Origin: Vibrio sp. SS-MA-C1-2 | GTDB taxonomy: Bacteria > Pseudomonadota > Gammaproteobacteria > Enterobacterales > Vibrionaceae | NCBI RefSeq assembly: GCF_021513135.1 | Contig: NZ_CP090981.1 | Span: forward strand, 2,902,025-2,966,024 | Reading direction: 5' to 3' | Length of the DNA stretch: 64,000 bases | Program-made: the position numbers and the translations under genes | In this document: one piece after another, positions 10,106 through 19,704 of the stretch | How positions within the stretch are numbered: the stretch's first letter is position 1 | Layout: every line of letters starts with the position of its first letter | The notes under the pieces: generated by a model | Databases searched by the model: none | What the model was told of the DNA's origin: nothing | The model's input: the letters and a program-made list of their open reading frames with translations, nothing else

Positions 10106-10834
10106 ATGCGTATCTTATTTATTTCAGATCTTCACCTCAGCGAACAACATCCAGAGATTACAGACTGTTTTCTCGACTTTATGGCGAATGAAGCCCCAAA
10201 AGCCGATCAGCTCTATGTCTTGGGTGATCTGTTTGAATACTGGATAGGTGATGACAACCTTACCCCATTTAATCAGACCATTATCAATGCCTTCAAAACT
10301 CTGACTGACACCGGTACCTCATGCTTTTTTATACACGGTAATCGTGATTTTCTTGTTGGTAAGCAGTTTAGTCAACAAACCAATGTCACTTTACTTCCAG
10401 AAGAAGCGGTTATTGATATTAATGGCCAAAAAGCGGTTATCCTCCATGGTGATACACTTTGCACTGAAGATGTGAGTTACCAGCAATATCGTAAAAAAGT
10501 TCATAATCCAGTTATTCAGTGGATTTTCCGCCACCTTCCTCTCTCATATCGTCGAAAAATTGCGGCAAAAATTCGTAATCAGAGCAGTGACGATAATCAA
10601 ACAAAATCTAATCAGATTATGGATGTCACATTTTCAGAAGTTGAGTCTATACTGAATAAATATCAAGTAAACTTAATGATTCACGGACATACACATCGAC
10701 CTAATATCCATGAGATAAATGTAAACAATCAACAGAAATCTCGAATTGTATTAGGTGATTGGTATACTCAAGGATCTGTTTTAATTTGTGATAATGATAA
10801 AATATCTTTAGAAACAATTACTTTTAACTGTTAA
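10106..10834 (+). CDS. lpxH: UDP-2,3-diacylglucosamine diphosphatase LpxH
   Basis: Hydrolyses UDP-2,3-diacylglucosamine to lipid X in lipid A synthesis; Mn-dependent calcineurin-like phosphoesterase acting at the inner membrane face. 242 residues. Metal-binding motifs in order: SDLHLSEQHP near residue 7, GDLFEYWIGDD near 40, GNRDFLVG near 80, HGDTLC near 115, HGHTHRPN near 195. The start lies in or right after the intergenic hairpin, with no strong Shine-Dalgarno, so translation may depend on ppiB readthrough. Confidence 0.96.
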   Translation: MRILFISDLHLSEQHPEITDCFLDFMANEAPKADQLYVLGDLFEYWIGDDNLTPFNQTIINAFKTLTDTGTSCFFIHGNRDFLVGKQFSQQTNVTLLPEEAVIDINGQKAVILHGDTLCTEDVSYQQYRKKVHNPVIQWIFRHLPLSYRRKIAAKIRNQSSDDNQTKSNQIMDVTFSEVESILNKYQVNLMIHGHTHRPNIHEINVNNQQKSRIVLGDWYTQGSVLICDNDKISLETITFNC

Positions 10835-10931
10835 GTATAAGTTAAAATAATTTTTCATAAAAACCTGATATCCATCAGGGTTTCTGATATATAATCGAAT
10901 CCTCACACATCATGAAGGTATTAGAATAGTA

Positions 10932-11807
10932 ATGAAGTTAGATGATCTTAATCTCTTCCGGATGGTAGTTGAGCAAGGAAGCTATACTGCAGCGTCCCGC
11001 AAGAGCCGCGTTCCGGTAGCAACATTAACTCGAAGAATTCAAGCATTGGAAGAAAGCTTGGATATTCGATTACTCAATAGACATGCACGCAAACTGTCAC
11101 TAACGGATGCTGGTCAACGTTTTTACAGTGAATGTAGTCCTTTGCTAAAAAATCTTGTCAATAGTATTGATCTGCTTAGTGAAGAGAATCACAGTGCAGC
11201 AGGTAAATTACGAATCGCTGCACCATCAAACTTAACGAAAGTGATATTACAGCCGATGTTTAATGCCTTTATGGTTCAACATCCTGCAATTAGCTTAGAG
11301 TTATTAATGAGTAGTGAAACTGATCAGATCGATCCAACGGATTGGGATGTCGTTTTCCGTGCGGGTCCACAACGTGATTCCACATTAATTGCTCGAAAAG
11401 TTCACCAAGTTGAAGATATATTAGTTGCATCTCCAGAGTACGTTAGCAAGATGCCTACACTTGAACATGCTAATGATTTGCACTCTCATATGCTATTAAA
11501 AGGCAGTCCACTTTTACGCTGGCGTTTAACTAATAATGATAATGAACAAGTGGCTATTAATGAGGAAGGACGTTTTGAATCAAATCAATTAAACGTTGTT
11601 CGTAAGGCGGCTTGTGATGGTTTAGGTATTACTTTAATGCCCGATGCCATGACGAAAGAGTATATTGAATCAGGCTCTTTAGTTCGTGTCCTTGATGAGT
11701 GGTCAGCAAACTCCCGTGATGTATTTTTACTTTATAATCACCGTGAGCATCAGTCTGAAAAATTACGTCTATTTATCGAATTCTCTAGCCAATACTTTCG
11801 TCTATAG
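10932..11807 (+). CDS. aphB: LysR-family regulator, AphB-like
   Basis: 291 residues. N-terminal winged helix (MKLDDLNLFRMVVEQGSYTA to about residue 60) and a LysR substrate-binding domain (about 90-290). The N-terminus, NRHARKLSLTDAG and AAPSNLTK segments match my memory of Vibrio cholerae AphB, also 291 residues. AphB senses low pH and low oxygen, activates tcpPH with AphA and has been linked to toxR expression. A Cys in the effector domain (KAACDGLGITLMP) may correspond to the redox-sensitive Cys235 of AphB. It lies alone between lpxH and the recR operon and ends at a shared terminator. Function in this non-cholera background is inferred. Confidence 0.85.
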   Translation: MKLDDLNLFRMVVEQGSYTAASRKSRVPVATLTRRIQALEESLDIRLLNRHARKLSLTDAGQRFYSECSPLLKNLVNSIDLLSEENHSAAGKLRIAAPSNLTKVILQPMFNAFMVQHPAISLELLMSSETDQIDPTDWDVVFRAGPQRDSTLIARKVHQVEDILVASPEYVSKMPTLEHANDLHSHMLLKGSPLLRWRLTNNDNEQVAINEEGRFESNQLNVVRKAACDGLGITLMPDAMTKEYIESGSLVRVLDEWSANSRDVFLLYNHREHQSEKLRLFIEFSSQYFRL

Positions 11808-11852
11808 TAATGACATCAGTAATGGCAAGGCACTGAGAGTAAATAGCCAATA

Positions 11853-11899
11853 AAAAAAGAGCCATTAAGTAGGATTCCCTATTTAATGGCTCTTTTTTA
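11853..11899. terminator. Bidirectional terminator between aphB and recR
   Basis: AAAAAAAGAGCCATTAAGTA and its complement form a stem of about 20 bp with one mismatch and a tiny loop, ending in TTTTTT on the plus strand and in T-rich sequence on the minus strand. Confidence 0.9.
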
Positions 11900-11903
11900 T
11901 TTA

Positions 11904-11995
11904 TATTCCCTTCATACTTGAAGAGTGTTATTGGGGTTGCTCGTAGGCAAATAAACGCAGCCAACAACCTAACAACTTCAAGTAAGAAAGGGATA
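11904..11995. repeat. Rearranged ERIC-type repeat (chimeric ends)
   Basis: The right part (CAGCCAACAACCTAACAACT to AAAGGGATA) is a normal right half. The left end is CCCTTCATACTTGAAG, the reverse complement of the right end, joined to an internal left-half piece (TTGGGGTTGCTCGTAGGCAA). Both ends are thus right-type, in inverted orientation. Confidence 0.75.
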
Positions 11996-11997
11996 GA

Positions 11998-12597
11998 TTA
12001 GATTTTATTACGACCAGCAATAGAATGAGACAGAGTCGTCCCATCCACCAGCTCTAACTCACCACCAACAGGAACACCATGAGCAATTCGGCTTGCACTA
12101 ACATTATGTGCATGACAAAGCTCAGCAATATAGTGAGCTGTCGCCTCGCCTTCTACCGTTGGATTCGTCGCTAAGATTAGTTCGTTAATATCTTCTTCAG
12201 CCAGACGCTGTTCCAAAATATCCAATCCAATATCGTGAGGCCCAATACCATCAAGGGGAGATAAGTGCCCCATCAAAACGAAATACCGACCGCTATACTG
12301 TCCTGTATGTTCAATTGCCACAATATCTGCTGGACTTTCAACCACACAAACTTGTCCATTCACTTTACGACGAGGATTAGCACAAATTGCACAAACCTCT
12401 TCTTCTGTAAATGTGCGACAGTGCTGACAGTGATCGATCTCAGTCATCGCTTGATTGAGCATTTGACCTAGTTGCAAGCCACCTTGACGATTGCGTTGTA
12501 ACAAGTGAAAAGCCATACGTTGAGCTGATTTTGGTCCAACACCGGGCAAATAGCGTAATGCTTCCATTAGTTGTTCTAATAAAGGGCTAGTACGCAT
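11998..12597 (-). CDS. recR: Recombination mediator RecR
   Basis: Works with RecF and RecO to load RecA at gaps. 199 residues. Helix-hairpin-helix region at the N-terminus ([20 protein letters not shown]), a C4 zinc finger (C57, C60, C69, C72) and a Toprim domain ([14 protein letters not shown], then [14 protein letters not shown]). The start is 3 bases after the ybaB stop codon, so the two are co-transcribed with dnaX as in E. coli. Confidence 0.98.
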   Translation of the reverse strand: MRTSPLLEQLMEALRYLPGVGPKSAQRMAFHLLQRNRQGGLQLGQMLNQAMTEIDHCQHCRTFTEEEVCAICANPRRKVNGQVCVVESPADIVAIEHTGQYSGRYFVLMGHLSPLDGIGPHDIGLDILEQRLAEEDINELILATNPTVEGEATAHYIAELCHAHNVSASRIAHGVPVGGELELVDGTTLSHSIAGRNKI

Positions 12598-12600
12598 TGA

Positions 12601-12930
12601 TTAAAACGGCATTTTGAAGCCAGCTGGAAGGTTCATTCCTCCAGTCACGCCTTCCATTCTCTCTTTTTGCGTCTCTTCTACACGGCGAGCGGCATCATTA
12701 AACGCGGCAGCAATAAGATCTTCGAGCATCTCTTTATCATCTTCTAGTAAGCTAGGATCAATATCAACGCGACGAACACTGTGACTACCAGTAATCGTGA
12801 TCTTCACAAGACCTGCACCTGATTCACCGGTGATCTCCATCTCTGCGATCTCTTCTTGTAACTTTTGCATACGATCTTGCATCTGCTGGGCTTGCTTCAT
12901 TAAGTTGCCCATTCCGCCTTTACCAAACAT
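12601..12930 (-). CDS. ybaB: YbaB/EbfC family nucleoid-associated protein
   Basis: 109-residue DNA-binding dimer, same length as E. coli YbaB. Typical start [20 protein letters not shown] (Met- and Gln-rich coil), central [16 protein letters not shown], and an acidic segment [16 protein letters not shown]. It lies between dnaX and recR in the conserved dnaX-ybaB-recR operon. A Shine-Dalgarno (AGAGAGAAG) is present upstream. Confidence 0.97.
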   Translation of the reverse strand: MFGKGGMGNLMKQAQQMQDRMQKLQEEIAEMEITGESGAGLVKITITGSHSVRRVDIDPSLLEDDKEMLEDLIAAAFNDAARRVEETQKERMEGVTGGMNLPAGFKMPF

Positions 12931-12948
12931 AACTTCTCTCTCTTTGGC

Positions 12949-12978
12949 TATACCCTAACTTGAAATAACTCGGGTATC
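12949..12978. repeat. Short ERIC-like terminal remnant
   Basis: TATACCCTAACTTGAA and, 15 bases on, CGGGTATC look like the two ERIC termini brought close together. It lies in the dnaX-ybaB gap and could form a small hairpin. Confidence 0.35.
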
Positions 12979-13084
12979 ATGTCAATAAATAGCACTTTTA
13001 TCGTTAAAAGTACCGTTGTAAATTTTTCTAGCATATAGCGATTCTACTTATTACTGTAGATTACCGTGATAAAAACCGCCATAT

Positions 13085-15576
13085 TTATAGTGGTCGTATA
13101 CTATCATCATCGATAGTCGCTGAGAATCGTTGTCGTAATATAGTAACATTGGGATCTTGTTCAATATTTTCAATGGCCACTTGTAATCTCTGTTGATAAA
13201 GTCGATCTCGGATATCTAATGGCGTTTCCCCTTCACTACCTAATTCAATGCTTAACTGGATCGATTTATTGAAAACACGACTTAACTCTTCAGTTAATTG
13301 TTCCCTTGCTCGCTGATTATCAAGATGAGCTTGATTAGCTCGTAAAGTCAGCTTAACTTGATTATCTTGTTCATTCATTGCTGAGTTGAGAGCTAACTGC
13401 TGCACAAGTTTTGCTAAATTAAGTTGAGATATTGTTTTACACCACGGATCTGTTTGATTTGACTCTTCAACCAATTTTTCTACCATTTCAGCACTTTTCT
13501 CATGCTCTAGAGCACGTTTGAGTACCATCGGTGATATGCCTGAAGACGGGCGTTCTTTAGTCACTAGCTGTTGATAGTGCTCAGTTTCTTGCCAACGATA
13601 ACTCTCATCTTTTGGCTGTTCTGTGCTTTGATGCTGTGCGACCCGACTATTAATGTTTGCTAAGTGTTCTTGTGCCGACGTTGGAGTAACAGAGTCTGTA
13701 TTACTGTTCAAACGAGACTGTAATACATTCTGCTTTTTGCTTGAAGGCGTTGATTCTAACGTCGGTCTACTTTTTTTACGGGTGGGGTCTCCCCTTTATC
13801 CGCTAACATTTTACTTCTTAAACGGTTACGCGCTGATAATAAACTATTTGCTGATGTCTTTTTAACCGGTGGATTATTTACTGCCACTTGAGTGTTTATC
13901 GCGACATCAGGGGGAGTTGATGCAAACTGCTCATCATGATCTAAATTGTCTTGTTGATCATAGCGGTCAGCATTAGCTTGATCATAATCATATTGTTGAT
14001 TTTGTTGTGGCGCTTCATTTTTCGATACGTCATTACTAGGTAGATGATTCCTAGAAGTATCATTCGAAGCACCATGCGCTGATACCTGTTCCATTGATCG
14101 AGCTGGAGAAGAGATAGATTGTTGATTCTTTTGTTGTTGAACCATGCTCTGCTGAATAGCCGCGCTTGGTTTCTCAACTCGTTGCTGATCATTAGCCGTT
14201 GATTGGATCGGAGCATCAGACTGAGATTGAACCAGCTTTTGTGGTTGTACTTTTTGCGGTGCTTGTGCTTGAGTAGAAGAACTTGGTTGATCTTGTCTCT
14301 TCTGTTCACTCAATTGGGCTTTTGCTCTTGCCGCTGGATTAATTTGAGATCGAGCAGGAGCGCTTGCTTTTGGTTGAGCTATCGATTGTGAGATCGCTTT
14401 ATTTTCTGCTTGCAGTTCTCTACCTTGATTGATTGCAGATACAGGCTCAGTGGCCGGTATCGTGATACTTTGTGGTGTAATACTCTGTTTAATTGCCGGC
14501 CTAAATGCCAACATTCGTAACAATGCCATCTCAACGCCTGCTTTACCATCAGGAGCTAAAGCTAAATCTTGACGACTCTGTAGCGCAATTTGATAACAAA
14601 GCTGGATATCTTCAGGTGCAAATTTACCCGCAAGACTATGTTGCTGCTCACTGTCACTATCAAGAGGGTTAAAGAGACCAGGTAATGCTTGTAACATTGC
14701 AATTTGATGAAATTGATTAGCCAGTTCTTTTAACAGGCCATCCCACTCAACACCAAAGCTTGCTAACTCGTTAAGCTGTTCCATTACCGCACTGGCATCA
14801 TTTTGAGCAAGTGGCGCTAATAAATGTAAAGCTTGAGAACTGTCTAACGTTCCTAACATCTCAGCAACAATATCGCTGTTGACCTGATTATTACCCAATG
14901 CGATAGCTTGGTCCGTTAAGCTTAAGGCATCACGCATACTACCATCAGCTGCTCTTGCCATCATTCTCAAAGCACGACTATCGAAGTTAATCTCTTCTTT
15001 TTCTAAGATCAACTGTAATTGCTGTTGGATCTGCTCTACATCTAAATGTTTAAGATGAAATTGCAAACAACGAGAAAGAATCGTAATCGGTAATTTTTGA
15101 GGATCCGTTGTTGCTAAAATAAACTTTACATATTCCGGCGGCTCTTCGAGGGTTTTCAATAATGCATTAAAACTATGACGAGATAACATATGTACCTCAT
15201 CAATAATATAGATCTTATAACGCCCTTTAGCCGGTTTATATTGGACATTATCAAGTAGTTCTCGAGTATCTTCGACTTTGGTTCGTGATGCCGCATCAAT
15301 TTCAAGTAGATCAACAAAACGCCCTTGATCAATTTCTTGACAGGTTTGACACACACCACAAGGGGTTGCTGTTATGCCTTCTTCACAGTTTAAGCCTTTG
15401 GCAAAAATACGCGCAATGGTGGTTTTACCCACACCACGAGTCCCACTCAATAGATAAGCGTGATGGAGTCGTTGATGGGTTAGCGCATTATTTAATGCAG
15501 TTAAAACATGCGATTGTCCTACAACATGATCAAATGAATGCGGCCGCCATTTACGGGCTAAAACTTGGTAGCTCAT
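13085..15576 (-). CDS. dnaX: DNA polymerase III tau/gamma subunit, expressed through a -1 frameshift site
   Basis: Clamp-loader ATPase. From the ATG at 15576 (MSYQVLARKWRPHSFDHVVG) the zero frame encodes the AAA+ module with P-loop GTRGVGKTT, a C4 zinc module (CEEG...CGVC..C), DEVHMLS and the SRC motif, then a long Gln/Ser/Ala-rich linker. It stops at 13756 after VKKVDRR (606 residues, gamma-like). A -1 shift on the A7 run at 13771-13777 gives VKKSRPTLE and 228 further residues holding the tau C-terminal domain (SYRWQETEHYQQ and on), about 830 residues in all. E. coli tau has KKSEP at the same point. The linker makes this longer than the 643-residue E. coli tau. Co-transcribed with ybaB and recR. 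The 13085-13711 part is not a separate gene. Confidence 0.93.
13771..13777 (-). other. dnaX slippery run (A7) with upstream Shine-Dalgarno-like stimulator
   Basis: On the minus strand the zero frame reads GTA AAA AAA GTA GAC CGA CGT TAG. A Shine-Dalgarno-like AAAGGGGAGA ends about 11 bases before the A run, like the AGGGAG stimulator of E. coli dnaX. With seven A the zero frame is gamma and -1 is tau. With eight A the zero frame would be tau and -1 would hit TAG immediately. A downstream stimulatory stem is weak (CGTT/AACG only). Confidence 0.75.
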
Positions 15577-15743
15577 GATTAACATTTCCCTCGAGAGTTA
15601 AGCTAACAATAGTAGCATAGCAGCGCGCAAGTCACGAGTAATAGCAGGGTAAGCGACCACTTTATCGACAAGCCAGATCATGGTGAGTATTTCTCATTGA
15701 ATGCTCGAGGTAAAAAGAGTCCACCCCGTTTTTCTTTAGATAC

Positions 15744-15813
15744 AAAAAAGCAGCAACCATTATTCAAATTTAAGTATCATCAATACTTAAAAGAATAATT
15801 ATCACTGCTTTTT
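15744..15813 (-). terminator. Terminator of apt, upstream of dnaX
   Basis: Outer stem AAAAAAGCAG/CTGCTTTTT with inner stems ATTATTC/GAATAAT and AAGTAT/ATACTT; in the minus direction it ends in a T tract. It separates apt from dnaX, so dnaX should have its own promoter in 15577-15743. Confidence 0.75.
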
Positions 15814-15867
15814 AGGTAGGTAGCTATCAATAAATTAATGCTACCCATACTTCATCACTGATGAAAA

Positions 15868-16413
15868 TTAGTGCCCAGCAAACTCACATAAGCTGTAAAC
15901 ATTAATATCCATTGCGGCTAGGCGCTCTTCACCACCAATTTCAGGTAATGAGATAACAAATGCAGCATCATTAACATCACCACCAAGACGACGGATCAGT
16001 TTAACTGTTGCTTCAATCGTACCACCTGTTGCAAGAAGATCATCAACCACTAATACTTTATCACCTTCGACAATCGCATCGGTGTGGATTTCTAGCACAT
16101 CATGGCCATATTCAAGTTCATAGCTTTCAGAGATAACTTCACGAGGTAGTTTGCCTGGCTTACGAACAGGAATGAAACCTAGACCTAATTCTAATGCTAA
16201 TGGTGCACCAAATAGGAAACCACGTGCTTCTGTGCCTACAACTTTAGTAAAACCTTGACCTTGATATTTCTCTTTTAGAATATCAATGGTCGCTTGATAT
16301 GCTTCAGGTATTTCCATTAAGCTTGTCACATCACGAAACATGATCCCCTCTTTTGGGTAATCAACGACTGTTTTGATGCTTTGTTTAATTAGAGCTAATT
16401 TTTCTTGAGTCAT
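15868..16413 (-). CDS. apt: Adenine phosphoribosyltransferase
   Basis: Converts adenine + PRPP to AMP in purine salvage. 181 residues from the ATG at 16413 ([20 protein letters not shown]), close to E. coli Apt (183). PRPP-binding motif [16 protein letters not shown] near residue 120; base-side motif [14 protein letters not shown] near 62. The frame is open 18 codons further upstream (to 16467), but that part overlaps the ybaN terminator and has no family match. Confidence 0.97.
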   Translation of the reverse strand: MTQEKLALIKQSIKTVVDYPKEGIMFRDVTSLMEIPEAYQATIDILKEKYQGQGFTKVVGTEARGFLFGAPLALELGLGFIPVRKPGKLPREVISESYELEYGHDVLEIHTDAIVEGDKVLVVDDLLATGGTIEATVKLIRRLGGDVNDAAFVISLPEIGGEERLAAMDINVYSLCEFAGH

Positions 16414-16454
16414 AACCTGTTTCTCCGACTTGAGTCGGTCACCTATTCGACAAA

Positions 16455-16491
16455 CAAAAACGCCCACTCAATTTATGTTCGCAGGCGTTTT
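16455..16491 (-). terminator. Terminator-like hairpin between ybaN and apt
   Basis: On the minus strand AAAACGCC, a 20-base loop, then GGCGTTTTTG. It lies 20-55 bases past the ybaN stop. Confidence 0.7.
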
Positions 16492-16509
16492 CAACACAAC
16501 CAGACAATA

Positions 16510-16911
16510 CTAGTGATTTTTTTGACAATGAGCAATATTATCTATCACAGGCAAACGATTAAACCACAATAATAATCCAATCCCAAAAAATAGTAGTACA
16601 AATTTCAACCATAATAATGACACTAAATATATTGACAACATAAAACTAACAACAATAAACCATCTTGCACGTTTTTTTACAACAGAAGAGATCGCTCTAT
16701 TATTTTGCCAATTATTAATAATTGGACCAAAATGTTGATGCTGATGTAACCAATCTCTAAATCGTGGTGAACCTCGCATAAAACAGAGGCTCGCCAACAG
16801 TAAAAATGGCGTTGTAGGCAGTAGAGGCAAAATAATACCGATACAGCCTAAAATGGTTGCACAAATACCCAAAAAATTAAAAATAAATTCAATGAGCTTT
16901 TTTTTCATCAT
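16510..16911 (-). CDS. ybaN: YbaN family (DUF454) inner membrane protein
   Basis: 133 residues, hydrophobic, with likely membrane segments at about 8-30, 30-45 and 85-120. The DUF454 signature LGCIGIILPLLPTTPFLLLA is followed by the cytoplasmic SPRFRDWLHQHQHFGPIINNW segment. Function unknown. ybaN upstream of apt-dnaX-ybaB-recR is the E. coli order. The 292 bases upstream (16912-17204) are AT-rich and hold the divergent promoters for this gene and the DksA-like gene; no operator stood out. Confidence 0.93.
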   Translation of the reverse strand: MMKKKLIEFIFNFLGICATILGCIGIILPLLPTTPFLLLASLCFMRGSPRFRDWLHQHQHFGPIINNWQNNRAISSVVKKRARWFIVVSFMLSIYLVSLLWLKFVLLFFGIGLLLWFNRLPVIDNIAHCQKNH

Positions 16912-17204
16912 AAGAGTGAGATTACCTATTTATTTCAGATCTATACTTAAACTAATTTGATTCAAAGTCACCTTCACCTCAAATACAAATACTCTAACTT
17001 AATGTAATAAGAACAAAAAAAGTCAGATCCCTCTATATTTAATCAGTCGTTATATTGATCTAAGTCACAAAGATCAAATCAATAAATGTTAATTAACTGT
17101 TACAACTAATTGATTATTTATTACTAATTAATTGATTTATATCATACAACACTCTTCTGATAAGGATAGACTATATTTAAATATTGGTCATGGGATAACC
17201 TTAG

Positions 17205-17549
17205 ATGTTAACTATAAAAACAAATAATCAAACAGTTAAGCAATATCACCAGCGTTTATTATCAGAGTTTAATCTTCTACAACAACAACTTCCAACATCA
17301 GACGGTAAGATTCCTGACAACCTTCAACTCTCGAATAGCCATACTTCTGCTATCGCGTTAAACCCAGACTTAGGACACACTTTTCAACGTTTTCTACAAG
17401 TTGAGTCAGCATTAAGCTCAATATCTATTGAGTTATTTGGTCTTTGTGTTGATTGTGAAGATGAAATAGAAGAAGAGCGATTAGAACAGGATCCTGCAAC
17501 GCTTCGTTGCCAAGCCTGTGAAGAGAAGAGTCGTTATAAGCATAACTAA
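17205..17549 (+). CDS. TraR/DksA-type C4 zinc-finger protein
   Basis: 114 residues. Cys at 81, 84, 102 and 105 form the C-x2-C-x17-C-x2-C zinc finger of the TraR/DksA family (LFGLCVDCEDEIEE, LRCQACEEKSR). It has a shortened coiled coil before the finger (about residues 10-75). DksA itself carries DDFGYC and is about 150 residues, so this is a small DksA-like protein that may act in the RNA polymerase secondary channel; the DxxDxA tip motif is not seen. It lies between ybaN (divergent) and htpG (convergent). Confidence 0.8.
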   Translation: MLTIKTNNQTVKQYHQRLLSEFNLLQQQLPTSDGKIPDNLQLSNSHTSAIALNPDLGHTFQRFLQVESALSSISIELFGLCVDCEDEIEEERLEQDPATLRCQACEEKSRYKHN

Positions 17550-17564
17550 ATAACGTTAAGGATA

Positions 17565-17595
17565 AAAAGCAAAGCTGTCAGACTTTGCTTTTTAT
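17565..17595. terminator. Bidirectional terminator between DksA-like gene and htpG
   Basis: AAAAAGCAAAG - CTGTCAGA - CTTTGCTTTTT followed by ATTTT: symmetric stem with A and T tracts on both sides, 15 bases past the DksA-like stop and 10 bases past the htpG stop. Confidence 0.88.
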
Positions 17596-17605
17596 TTTAT
17601 ATTTT

Positions 17606-19492
17606 TTACTTAACTAAAAGCTGGTTAATGGCCCCTAGAAATTTAGATGGATCTTCTAAACTCCCTCGTTCAGCTAACATCGCTTCGCCTAACAGTAGTT
17701 CAACCCAACGACCAAACTGCTCTTCATCAGCTTCATCCGCCATATTTTTAACTAATGCATGCTCCGGGTTTAGCTCTAGGATATATTTCACTTCAGGTGC
17801 GTCTTGTCCGGCAGCAGCAAGTAATTTAGCCATTTGAGTGCCCATCTCATGCTCACCAGTGACAACAGCCGCAGGCGTACTGATAAGTTTGAACGTCGTG
17901 CGTACTTCACTGACACGATCACCTAGATAAGCTTTTGTACGTTCAAGAACGGAAGCAAAATTTTCTTCTGTCTCTTTTTGTTTCTCTTTGTCTTTCTCGT
18001 CATCAAACTTGCTAAGATCCAAATCAGCTTTAGCAATAGATTGGAACTGTTTGCCTGCATACTCATTAAGGTGTCCCATTAACCACTCATCAATGCGATC
18101 AAACATTAAGATAACTTCAATACCTTTGGCTTTAAACTGCTCTAGATGAGGGCTATTTTTTGCTGCCGCGTAACTATCCGCAGTAATATAGTAAATCTTA
18201 TCTTGCTCTTCATTCATACGACTAATGTATTCATCAAGAGATGTTGTCTGGGTTGAATTATCATTCTCAGTCGAAGCAAAACGCAGCAGCTTGGTAATTT
18301 TTTCACCGTTTGCACGATCTTCTGCTGGGCCTTCTTTTAGTACTAATCCAAACTCATCCCAAAACATTTGATATTTATCTTTATCATTGTTCGCCATACG
18401 ATCAAGCATGGTTAATACACGTTTAGTACACGCATTACGTAGCGACTGAGTGATCTTATTATCTTGTAAAATTTCACGAGAAACATTTAATGGCAAATCG
18501 TTTGAATCAATTAAGCCACGAGTAAATCGAAGATAACTAGGCATAAACTGCTCAGCATCATCCATAACAAAGACACGTTGAACATACAACTTTAAACCAT
18601 GTTTATGGTCACGATTGAAAAGATCATACGGTGCTTTTGACGGGATATAAAGTAAGCTAGTGTAATCTTGCTTCCCTTCTACACGATTATGAGCCCACTT
18701 TAAAGGGTCAGCGAAGTCATGAGAAATATGCTTATAAAACTCCACATACTCTTCATCGGAAATATCAGACTTGTTTAATGTCCAAAGTGCTTGAGCTTTG
18801 TTGATCTTCTCCCACTTCCCTTCTTCATCCTTTTCATGGGTAAAGATCTCAACTGGGATACCAATATGATCTGAATATTTACCAACAATCTCTTTTAAAC
18901 GCCACTCATTTAAGAATTCAGACTCGTCCTCACGAAGGTGAAGTGTGATCTCTGTTCCACGATCTTCTTTAACGATATCTTCAATCGAGTAATCACCTTC
19001 ACCTTCAGAAGACCATTGAACTGCTTGATTAGCTTCTAAAGCAGCGGCACGAGTGCGAACTGTGACGAGATCAGCAACGATAAATGAAGAATAAAAACCC
19101 ACACCAAACTGACCGATAAGCTGAGAGTCTTTGGTCTGATCTTGACTTAAGTTTTCAAAAAATTCAGCCGTTCCAGATTTCGCAATCGTACCTAAATGCT
19201 CAATGACACTATCACGATCCATACCAATACCGTTGTCGCTAATCGTTACTGTTTTAGCATCGGCGTCGAATGAGATTCGCACACGTAATTCAGCATCACC
19301 TTGATAAAGTGCGGTATCAGAAAGCGCTTTAAAACGTAACTTATCTGCAGCATCTGAAGCATTTGAGATCAATTCACGCAAGAAAATCTCTTTATTCGAA
19401 TAAAGAGAGTGAATCATCAAGTGTAATAATTGTTTAACTTCAGACTGAAAGCCACGAGTCTCTTTATTGTTAGCGGTTGTATTGCTGCTCAT
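17606..19492 (-). CDS. htpG: Chaperone HtpG (bacterial Hsp90)
   Basis: ATP-dependent cytoplasmic chaperone dimer. 628 residues from the ATG at 19492, which has GGAG five bases upstream; E. coli HtpG has 624. N-terminal GHKL ATPase motifs: [26 protein letters not shown], and [14 protein letters not shown]. Middle domain (about 235-500) with [12 protein letters not shown]-terminal dimer domain to 628. The frame is open 40 codons upstream (19612), but this runs through a degenerate ERIC element and is not coding. It is divergent from toxRS, the arrangement known in Vibrio cholerae. Confidence 0.97.
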   Translation of the reverse strand: MSSNTTANNKETRGFQSEVKQLLHLMIHSLYSNKEIFLRELISNASDAADKLRFKALSDTALYQGDAELRVRISFDADAKTVTISDNGIGMDRDSVIEHLGTIAKSGTAEFFENLSQDQTKDSQLIGQFGVGFYSSFIVADLVTVRTRAAALEANQAVQWSSEGEGDYSIEDIVKEDRGTEITLHLREDESEFLNEWRLKEIVGKYSDHIGIPVEIFTHEKDEEGKWEKINKAQALWTLNKSDISDEEYVEFYKHISHDFADPLKWAHNRVEGKQDYTSLLYIPSKAPYDLFNRDHKHGLKLYVQRVFVMDDAEQFMPSYLRFTRGLIDSNDLPLNVSREILQDNKITQSLRNACTKRVLTMLDRMANNDKDKYQMFWDEFGLVLKEGPAEDRANGEKITKLLRFASTENDNSTQTTSLDEYISRMNEEQDKIYYITADSYAAAKNSPHLEQFKAKGIEVILMFDRIDEWLMGHLNEYAGKQFQSIAKADLDLSKFDDEKDKEKQKETEENFASVLERTKAYLGDRVSEVRTTFKLISTPAAVVTGEHEMGTQMAKLLAAAGQDAPEVKYILELNPEHALVKNMADEADEEQFGRWVELLLGEAMLAERGSLEDPSKFLGAINQLLVK

Positions 19493-19547
19493 CATTACTC
19501 CATCAATAAATCTAATTTGATAAAAATGCTTATGACTTAATAAGCGG

Positions 19548-19666
19548 TGCCCAAAGTAATTAGCGTTGCGAATAGCGAGTAAGTAATAACACCTCAATCT
19601 TATCTGTGTCATATACGATTGGAGGTGATGAACTAACGACTCCCCAGCAACGTCAAATAATAGGGA
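19548..19666 (+). repeat. Degenerate ERIC-type repeat in the htpG leader
   Basis: The left half (CCCAAAGTAATTAGCGTTGC) is recognisable. The centre retains ATACGATTGGAGGTGATGAA and the right end is decayed. If the candidate htpG promoter at 19678-19704 is real, the whole repeat would be transcribed in the htpG 5' leader. Confidence 0.6.
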
Positions 19667-19677
19667 TTATTATGAAT

Positions 19678-19704
19678 AAATTGGGACTAAATTTCATATT
19701 TCAA
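19678..19704 (-). promoter_or_regulatory. Candidate heat-shock (sigma-32) promoter of htpG
   Basis: On the minus strand TTGAAA, a 12-base spacer, then TCCCAATTT, close to the sigma-32 consensus (CTTGAAA, 11-16 bases, CCCCATnT). The start codon is about 180 bases downstream. In Vibrio cholerae the divergent htpG promoter is heat-shock controlled and lowers toxR expression at high temperature. Confidence 0.5.

Noticed and set aside
13085-13711. Separate 208-residue gene downstream of dnaX
   Set aside because: It is the tau C-terminal domain of dnaX in the -1 frame; its apparent start is an internal TTG and it has no ribosome binding site.
19493-19612. 40-residue N-terminal extension of HtpG
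   Set aside because: It is translated from a degenerate ERIC repeat; the ATG at 19492 matches the family and has GGAG in place.
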